DNA from: an uncultured Lachnospiraceae bacterium
GTDB taxonomy: Bacteria; Bacillota; Clostridia; Lachnospirales; Lachnospiraceae
Direction of reading: 5' to 3'
Assembly: GCA_910588285.1 (NCBI GenBank)
Contig: CAJUQB010000136.1
Coordinates: 1 to 10,180, forward strand
Length of the DNA: 10,180 bases
Position numbers and translations under genes: made by a program. Each line of letters starts with the position of its first letter. Positions within the stretch are counted from its first letter, which is position 1. The notes beneath the pieces are model-generated. The model had not been told where the DNA came from. It made no database searches and worked only from the letters and a program-made list of their open reading frames with translations. Positions 1-4,332 of this stretch are shown piece after piece.

Positions 1-51
1 CTTCGGGATGCAATGATTTATCTGCAGCAATACGGGATTTCATTGACTCTG
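1..51 (+). pseudogene. recD2: Internal recD2 segment in reversed orientation (partial, cut by window edge)
   Basis: Read on the plus strand from base 1, this stretch encodes LRDAMIYLQQYGISLTLA. This resembles the part of RecD2 helicases that lies roughly 15-20 residues after the helix-hairpin-helix region, usually of the form '..D.REAMxFLQxYGIS..LA.KIY'. The neighbouring recD2 fragment is on the minus strand and stops just before this part of the protein, so here the next piece of the same protein is encoded on the opposite strand. The plus-strand frame continues past base 51 as unrelated residues and meets TGA at 172-174, so it is not a gene of its own. The family match is from memory of RecD2 sequences, not from an alignment. 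The left end is outside the window. Confidence 0.6.
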
Positions 52-426
52 GCTGATTCCCTTAATCTCTGCCAGGCGCTCCGGCTCCTCCTCAATGATA
101 CGGAAGGTATCCGGGCCAAAATGGCGCACAATTCTGGCCGCCAGCGCCGCCCCCACGCCACGGATCGCCCCTGAGCCAAGATACCGTTCAATGGACAGCT
201 CATCCTCCGGCGCCTTGGGCTGGAAGCTCTCCACCTTGAACTGCTCCCCGTAGGAGGGATGACTGGTATATTCCCCGGTCAATTCCACACTCTCTCCCTC
301 GCTGATTACAGAAAAAATGCCTACACAGGTGATCTCGTCCTCCTGACTGATCAGATTCAGCACTGTATAGCCATTCTCTTCATTCCGAAATATGATATGT
401 TCCACAAATCCTTCCAGTACCGCCAC
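40..426 (-). CDS. recD2: RecD2 (YrrC-type) DNA helicase, N-terminal fragment, frame broken at an inverted junction
   Basis: This encodes the N-terminus of an SF1B 5'-3' DNA helicase of the RecD2 family, a RecBCD-independent repair helicase of about 740 residues in Firmicutes. Only about 125 native residues are present. Residues 1-70 (VAVLEGFVEHIIFRNEENGYTVL...) look like the OB-fold N-terminal domain. Residues about 80-125 (IERYLGSGAIRGVGAALAARIVRHFG ... EIKGIS) are the helix-hairpin-helix region. The frame then gives only QSQ and TGA at 40-42, and all helicase motifs are missing. I chose the GTG at 424-426 because GGAAGGA lies about 10 nt upstream and the family homology starts there; the open frame extends to 609 only by running through non-coding repeats. 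The sequence left of about 52 is recD2-like on the other strand, which points to an inversion or an artefact rather than ordinary decay. There is no frameshift or stop before the junction. Confidence 0.8.
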   Translation of the reverse strand: MAVLEGFVEHIIFRNEENGYTVLNLISQEDEITCVGIFSVISEGESVELTGEYTSHPSYGEQFKVESFQPKAPEDELSIERYLGSGAIRGVGAALAARIVRHFGPDTFRIIEEEPERLAEIKGISQSQ

Positions 427-470
427 TTCTAAATATTCCTTCCCAAAGCTTCTGCCCCCCATGCCGCAGG

Positions 471-600
471 GCTTCTGCTGTAATATGCAGCAGAAGCCCC
501 GCTCTTGGGGGAGTCTGCTGTGATTTGCAGCAGAAGCCCCGCTCTTGGGGGAGTCTGCTGTGATATGCAGCAGAAGTCCCGCTCTTGGAGAGTCTGCTGC
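471..600. repeat. Three tandem copies of a 40-bp hairpin-forming intergenic repeat
   Basis: Units run 475-514, 515-554 and 555-593 (the last is 39 bp), followed by a partial fourth CTGCTG at 594-599. Each has the form CTGCTG-TRATWTG-CAGCAG-AAGYCCCGCTCTTGG(GG)GAGT. The CTGCTG/CAGCAG arms make a stem around a 7-base loop. In unit 1 the stem extends to a perfect 10 bp, GCTTCTGCTG (471-480) with CAGCAGAAGC (488-497). CCCC and GGGG flanking GCTCTT give a second small stem per unit. Units 1 and 2 differ at only 2 positions, so amplification looks recent. The period is not a multiple of three, so a protein repeat is unlikely. The array sits between the flagellar rod genes and recD2 and would form the recD2 leader if that gene's promoter lies upstream of it. 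I recognise no riboswitch or CRISPR repeat here. Confidence 0.9.
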
Positions 601-652
601 CATGAACAAAAGGCTGTCACAGAAAAAGGATCTCCTCCTTCTGCACAGCCTT
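601..652 (-). terminator. Probable terminator of the mbl-flgF-flgG-flgJ transcript
   Basis: A long interrupted hairpin begins 22 bp after the flgJ stop codon. The outer stem pairs AAGGCTGT (610-617) with ACAGCCTT (645-652), 8 bp. Inner pairing adds CAGAA (620-624) with TTCTG (639-643) and AGGA (627-630) with TCCT (633-636). On the minus strand the outer stem ends in CCTT and runs into TTGTT, a modest U-rich tail. The shape and position fit Rho-independent termination, but the tail is weak, so some read-through into the repeats and recD2 is possible. Confidence 0.5.
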
Positions 653-674
653 ACTGCAACCGTTCCCTATGATC

Positions 675-1025
675 CTACAGATTGTAATTGCGCTTCATCT
701 GCTCATAAAGCGTCTGGGCCAGACCAAGGCCATTGGTCTCCGTGGAATCCTTTGCCAGCTTCTGAACCATCTCATCCTTGAAATAACTCTGCATCTGCTT
801 GGTGTAGGAGGACTGATGATCTGACTCCGGCACCATCTTCTGCATGGCCTTAAATACCTGCTCCAGAAAATATGCTTCAAATTCCTTGCAGACATCCATC
901 AATTCCTGATCCGATGCTTTGGAAAAATCCCCGTTCAATGTCTGCTCCAGCTTGTTGGTCTTATTCGCAGCCGCATTTGCCGCCGTATTATTATATAAAT
1001 TCAAACTATCCAGTGTCACACTCAT
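675..1025 (-). CDS. flgJ: FlgJ-like rod-binding protein, single domain without muramidase
   Basis: The 116-residue protein matches the N-terminal rod-binding domain of FlgJ, the chaperone-like factor that helps assemble the flagellar rod. The core is DVCKEFEAYFLEQVFKAMQKMVP (about residues 44-66), followed by a helical stretch ending NGLGLAQTLYEQMKR, both typical of that domain. The C-terminal glucosaminidase domain of proteobacterial FlgJ is absent, which is usual in clostridia and not a truncation. No signal peptide is visible. The ATG at 1023-1025 follows a strong GGAGG seven bases upstream, located in the 15-bp gap after the flgG stop, so it is tightly coupled to flgG. It is the last flagellar gene of this block before the terminator. 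The identity rests on the domain pattern plus its place after flgF and flgG. Confidence 0.85.
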   Translation of the reverse strand: MSVTLDSLNLYNNTAANAAANKTNKLEQTLNGDFSKASDQELMDVCKEFEAYFLEQVFKAMQKMVPESDHQSSYTKQMQSYFKDEMVQKLAKDSTETNGLGLAQTLYEQMKRNYNL

Positions 1026-1040
1026 CTCTTATCCTCCGGA

Positions 1041-1856
1041 TTATCTTCTCAGCTGATTCGCCTGCCCCAGCATCTCATCCGATGCCTGAATGGCCTTGGA
1101 ATTCATCTCATAGGCCCGCTGGGCTATGATCAGGTTCACCATCTCGTCTGCCACCTGCACATTGGAGCCCTCCAAGAACTTCTGGCGGAGCTCGCTTCGC
1201 TGCACATTGTTCGCCGTAGCCTCATTCAGGGCTGCGCCGGAAGCCGCTGTTTCAGCAAATAAGCTGGAACCCATCTTCTCCAGGCCTGCCGGATTATTGA
1301 ACTGGAATAAGCCAACCGTACGGTTCAGGGCAACATAGTTATTCTGGGGATCCCGGTAGCCCAGGGAGCCGTCGGATGCCACCTCCAGGTTACTGCCAGT
1401 CACCTCTGCCGGAAAAATAATCGGCTGTCCCTGGGTATCAAGAACCGGATACCCCTCCGCAGTGGCCAGCATCGTGCCCTGGTTCCCGATACTGAGCTTA
1501 AAATCGCCGTTTCTCGTATAGTATGTATTCCCATCCTCACGGCGGACCGCAAAAAATCCGTCTCCGCTGACAGCAAATGCCGTATTGCTCTCGCTGGCCA
1601 GCAGAGGGCCCTGTCCAAAGCTTGAGGTGATGGCCATGACGCGGGTGCCCAGGCCTACCTGTGCCGGGATGGGCTTCTCTTCCCCGTTGGCTGTTGTGGT
1701 CCTTGTCTGTATGTTCTGGTACAGCAGTGTCTTGAACTCTGCCTTTTCATTCTTATAACCTGTGGTATTCACATTGGACAGATTATTTGCAATGGTATCA
1801 ACATTCGCCTGCTGGGCAATCATTCCGGATGCCGCAGACCAAAGAGATCTCATCAT
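1041..1856 (-). CDS. flgG: Flagellar distal rod protein FlgG (FlhP-like)
   Basis: This 271-residue member of the flagellar rod/hook/filament-junction family has both diagnostic ends. The N-terminal helix is MMRSLWSAASGMIAQQANVDTIANNLSNVNTTGYK, containing the conserved ANNLSNVNTTGYK rod motif. The C-terminus is VQVADEMVNLIIAQRAYEMNSKAIQASDEML. The middle carries SGDGFFAV and YYTRNGDF, standard in FlgG/FlgF central domains. The protein is exported by the flagellar type III system without a cleaved signal and builds the distal rod between cell surface and hook. Two adjacent ATGs are possible; GGAGG lies 9 nt before the first, at 1854-1856, so I chose that one. It lies 29 bp after flgF and 15 bp before flgJ in one operon. 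In Bacillus the gene at this locus is called flhP. Length and motifs are complete. Confidence 0.93.
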   Translation of the reverse strand: MMRSLWSAASGMIAQQANVDTIANNLSNVNTTGYKNEKAEFKTLLYQNIQTRTTTANGEEKPIPAQVGLGTRVMAITSSFGQGPLLASESNTAFAVSGDGFFAVRREDGNTYYTRNGDFKLSIGNQGTMLATAEGYPVLDTQGQPIIFPAEVTGSNLEVASDGSLGYRDPQNNYVALNRTVGLFQFNNPAGLEKMGSSLFAETAASGAALNEATANNVQRSELRQKFLEGSNVQVADEMVNLIIAQRAYEMNSKAIQASDEMLGQANQLRR

Positions 1857-1885
1857 GATATGTTTCCTCCTATCTTCCAGCTATC

Positions 1886-2686
1886 TTAGAGACGTCCCAA
1901 ATTATTCACAGCCTTGTCCAGTGTGGTATCTATGGTCTGAACAATCTTCTGATTCGCCTCAAAGGCCCTGGATACTGTAATCATCTCCACCATCTCAGAC
2001 ACCACATTCACATTGGACATCTCCAGTACGCCCTGCTTGACAATGGCGCCGGAAGCCTGCAGCTGCCCGCCGTCCACCATCTGAAACAGGTTCTCGCCAT
2101 ACTTCTCCAGGTAATTATAATCTGCAAAATCCACAATTCCCAGCTGGGCTACCACCTGATCATTCTGGTAAATATTGCCAAGCTCGTCAATGGTAACCTC
2201 CTCATTGGGATCCAGACGTATAAAGCTTGCCTGGCCCGGGTTGGAGGCTGCTGCCCCTGCCTGGTTCATCACATAATCCCCATCCTTGGTTACCAGATAG
2301 CCATTGACATTCACCGTAAAGGCACCGTCTCTCGTATACTTGACAGAAGTCTCTCCTGCCTTATTGGTAAATGAGATGGCAAAAAATCCATCCCCATCCA
2401 GAGCTACATCATAGCAGTTATCCGTAACCCGAAAGGGTCCCTGGCCATAATCCCGGTAGGTCTCCCCGATCTCCACCCCCGGCGTGATCTCCCCTAAGAT
2501 CTTGGGCAGTCCGTATGCAGAGGTATCCTTAATCTTAATCGCAAGCGTATTGCCAAAGGTAGTGGTAGTTGCACCCTCCTTCTTGTAGGCATTGGTTGCT
2601 GAATTCGCCAGATTATTCGTCAAAACATCCAGGCGGTTCTGCTGGTTCAGCAGCCCTGTGTAGGCTGTATATAATCCTTTTACCAT
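1886..2686 (-). CDS. flgF: Flagellar rod protein FlgF (FlhO-like)
   Basis: The 266-residue rod-family protein begins MVKGLYTAYTGLLNQQNRLDVLTNNLANSATNAYKK and ends NVNVVSEMVEMITVSRAFEANQKIVQTIDTTLDKAVNNLGRL, the paired terminal helices that stack in rod proteins. The centre has LDGDGFFAI and YTRDGAF. The NNLANSATNAYKK variant and its place directly before FlgG fit the proximal-side rod protein FlgF, called FlhO at the matching Bacillus locus next to mbl. No signal peptide is expected, since export is by the flagellar type III apparatus. The ATG at 2684-2686 follows GGGG about 8 nt upstream. The 97-bp gap after mbl contains a sigma-D-type -10 motif, so this gene may start a separate flagellar transcript. 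The FlgF/FlgG assignment within the family is fairly secure from order and sequence, but both belong to one paralogous group. Confidence 0.88.
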   Translation of the reverse strand: MVKGLYTAYTGLLNQQNRLDVLTNNLANSATNAYKKEGATTTTFGNTLAIKIKDTSAYGLPKILGEITPGVEIGETYRDYGQGPFRVTDNCYDVALDGDGFFAISFTNKAGETSVKYTRDGAFTVNVNGYLVTKDGDYVMNQAGAAASNPGQASFIRLDPNEEVTIDELGNIYQNDQVVAQLGIVDFADYNYLEKYGENLFQMVDGGQLQASGAIVKQGVLEMSNVNVVSEMVEMITVSRAFEANQKIVQTIDTTLDKAVNNLGRL

Positions 2687-2776
2687 GTCCTGTTCCCCTT
2701 TTATAATATGAATCCTGAAGGAATCCGTTCCAGATATTACTTCCGTGTATGAGGGATAGCATCACCCTATATCTAT

Positions 2777-2784
2777 ATATCGGC
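2777..2784 (-). promoter_or_regulatory. Sigma-D (flagellar sigma) -10-like motif upstream of flgF
   Basis: On the minus strand these eight bases read GCCGATAT, an exact match to the -10 element known for Bacillus sigma-D (consensus TAAA-N15-GCCGATAT). The motif begins at the last base of the mbl TAG codon, about 90 bp upstream of the flgF start, which is a sensible promoter distance. Against it, I see no TAAA at 14-16 bp upstream; the only A-rich run there is about 11-12 bp away. The motif is seen in the sequence, while promoter function is inferred. Confidence 0.4.
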
Positions 2785-3776
2785 TAGTCATCCACTTTTC
2801 CTGAGAGGAATTCTACATATTTTCCTGTTCCAATGGCCACACAGGTCATGGGCTCCTCCGCTGTCATGGTATTGATGCCTGTCTTATCCTCAATCAGCTC
2901 CTCCAGTCCCCGCAGCAGTGCGCCGCCCCCGGTCAGAATAATCCCGCGGTCCGCCACATCTGCCGCCAGCTCCGGCGGGGTCTTCTCCAGCACGCTGTGT
3001 ACAGCCTCCACAATCTGCAGGGTTGCCTCACGCAGCGCCTCCTCTGTCTCCTCTGAGGACACTGCCACTGTCTTGGGCAGACCGGTTACCAGATTCCGCC
3101 CCCGCACGTCCATGGTCTCATTCTGGGCCAGGGGGAAGCAGGTTCCGATCTTGATCTTGATATCCTCTGCCGTCCGCTCACCGATCAGGAGGTTGTGCTT
3201 CTTCCTCATATAACGGACAATGGCTTCATCAAAATCATCCCCGGCAATCTTGATGGATGTACTGACTACCGTTCCGCCCAGGGAGATCACCGCAATATCC
3301 GCCGTACCGCCTCCAATATCAACAATCATATTGCCGCAGGGCTTGGCAATATCAACACCTGCCCCAATGGCCGCTGCAATCGGCTCCTCAATAATCGACA
3401 CCTCCCGGGCCCCTGCCTGAAATGTAGCGTCCTCCACAGCCTTCTTCTCCACCTCTGTGGCCCCGCTGGGCACACACACGCTGATGCGCGGCTTGCGGAA
3501 GCTCTTCTTCCCCAGAGCCTTCTGGATAAAATACTTGATCATCTTCTCTGTCACCGTATAATCAGAGATTACCCCCTGGCGAAGCGGGCGCACTGCCACT
3601 ATATTCCCCGGGGTTCTTCCCAGCATCAGCCTTGCTTCTTCCCCGATTGCCTTTATCTTATTGGTATCACGATCAAACGCCACAACTGACGGCTCCTTTA
3701 ATACCACGCCTTTTCCTTTAATATAAACCAGTATGCTGGCTGTACCCAAATCAATCCCGATATCTGTCGAAACCAT
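2784..3776 (-). CDS. mbl: MreB-family bacterial actin, Mbl-like by synteny
   Basis: This encodes a 330-residue cell-shape actin of the MreB/Mbl family, which polymerises under the membrane and guides peptidoglycan synthesis along the cell cylinder. The nucleotide-binding elements are all present in order: DIGIDLGTAS (phosphate 1, residues 5-14), IVDIGGGTADIAVISLGG (phosphate 2, mid-protein) and GIILTGGGALLRGL (adenosine, C-terminal third), plus IEEPIAAAIGAG. Length equals the family norm of about 330-335. The ATG at 3774-3776 gives MVSTDIGIDLGTAS and follows AAAGGGGAC with 7 nt spacing. An upstream ATG at 3828-3830 would add 18 acidic residues with no ribosome binding site and was rejected. 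Its place directly before flgF and flgG matches Bacillus mbl-flhO-flhP, hence the symbol; from sequence alone MreB or MreBH cannot be excluded. The usual neighbour spoIIID is not present upstream. Confidence 0.85.
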   Translation of the reverse strand: MVSTDIGIDLGTASILVYIKGKGVVLKEPSVVAFDRDTNKIKAIGEEARLMLGRTPGNIVAVRPLRQGVISDYTVTEKMIKYFIQKALGKKSFRKPRISVCVPSGATEVEKKAVEDATFQAGAREVSIIEEPIAAAIGAGVDIAKPCGNMIVDIGGGTADIAVISLGGTVVSTSIKIAGDDFDEAIVRYMRKKHNLLIGERTAEDIKIKIGTCFPLAQNETMDVRGRNLVTGLPKTVAVSSEETEEALREATLQIVEAVHSVLEKTPPELAADVADRGIILTGGGALLRGLEELIEDKTGINTMTAEEPMTCVAIGTGKYVEFLSGKVDD

Positions 3777-3934
3777 GCTTTGTCCCCTTTCCTCTTCTTC
3801 GTCATCCATTTTGCCATCCATATGATACATATGATGGTTACATTTTATATATTATTGCCTCAAACCACAGATATAAACATATTTTCTATAAATGTAAGCA
3901 CCACAACAGAGCCTGTTATGGCTCTCGTATCATT

Positions 3935-3962
3935 ATTATATACAATAAATGCCATTTTTCAA
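3935..3962 (-). promoter_or_regulatory. Sigma-A promoter for the mbl operon
   Basis: On the minus strand TTGAAA (3957-3962, five of six consensus -35 bases) is followed after 16 nt by a perfect TATAAT (3935-3940). Long A- and T-runs lie just upstream of the -35, as in UP elements. Transcription would start near 3928 and leave a leader of about 150 nt before the mbl ATG. No other candidate in the gap is as close to consensus. Confidence 0.6.
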
Positions 3963-4150
3963 AGCTTTTTTTACCAAAATATTATTTTCCATGCATTCTT
4001 CATAATTTCTTAAAATCTTTTTGTTTTTTTTTAGAAATATTTTATTTTGTTTGGAGAATTTTTCGTTTCTATTCACACAGTCGTCACAAACTGCCGTTAT
4101 ACTGGAACATGTACTAGCTGATAAGCTAATATAATTTTTCATAACTCATG

Positions 4151-4174
4151 CCCCGGCGGTGAAAGCCGCCGGGG
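4151..4174. repeat. Orphan GC-only hairpin, perfect 9-bp stem
   Basis: CCCCGGCGG (4151-4159) and CCGCCGGGG (4166-4174) are perfect inverted copies around a 6-base loop TGAAAG. The element sits in otherwise AT-rich DNA about 75 bp beyond the uvrA terminator. Neither side carries a T-run, so it is not a standard Rho-independent terminator. Its role is unknown; a fallback stop for read-through or a dispersed palindromic repeat are possibilities. Confidence 0.7.
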
Positions 4175-4245
4175 TACTCCCCAAAAATCCGGCCTGTATG
4201 GCCTTTTACTATATAATTTCTTTGTGTTGTGTTCTCCAACGTAGG

Positions 4246-4275
4246 AAAAAAGCACGTTGTCAAACGTGCTTTTTT
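4246..4275. terminator. Strong Rho-independent terminator after uvrBA, symmetric
   Basis: AAAAAAGCACGT (4246-4257) and ACGTGCTTTTTT (4264-4275) form a perfect 12-bp stem around a 6-base loop. On the minus strand, the direction of uvrA, the GC core is followed by six Ts about 60 bp after the uvrA stop codon. The A-run on the other arm makes it able to act in both directions, but no plus-strand gene is seen that would need it. Confidence 0.9.
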
Positions 4276-4332
4276 CATGCCCTTCCCGAACCTTCTATGA
4301 AAGTCTGGTATTCCTCTGCCTGCTTCCTACGT

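Larger units (their letters stand above)
3777..4332. other. Non-coding region between uvrA and mbl
   Basis: I see no credible gene in these roughly 550 bases. Apart from the separately listed terminator, GC-rich hairpin and promoter, the stretch holds a strongly A/T-rich tract at about 3960-4070 immediately upstream of the mbl promoter, which could act as an UP element. It also holds several small dyads: AGAGCC/GGCTCT (3908-3913 and 3920-3925), TAGCT/AGCTA (4115-4128) and GGCC-TGTAT-GGCC (4191-4203, followed by TTTT on the plus strand). The doubled CATATG at 3819-3833 lies in the mbl leader. A 68-codon minus-strand frame at 3936-4142 is Lys/Asn-rich, has no convincing ribosome binding site and spans the promoter. 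Confidence 0.6.

Noticed and set aside
475..599. CRISPR array
   Set aside because: The units follow each other directly with no unique spacers, and the whole 40-bp unit is repeated.
427..609. Extension of the recD2 frame upstream to an ATG at 609
   Set aside because: The added residues are translated tandem repeats and have no relation to RecD2; homology and a ribosome binding site begin at the GTG at 424-426.
3777..3830. Longer mbl start giving an 18-residue acidic extension
   Set aside because: No ribosome binding site precedes that ATG, while the ATG at 3774-3776 has GGGG at 7 nt and gives the family-standard N-terminus.
3908..3925. Terminator or attenuator in the mbl leader (AGAGCC/GGCTCT dyad)
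   Set aside because: Only 6 bp of stem and no T-run on either side.
3936..4142. 68-residue minus-strand protein
   Set aside because: It lies in A/T-rich non-coding DNA, overlaps the mbl promoter, has low-complexity Lys/Asn composition and no clear ribosome binding site.
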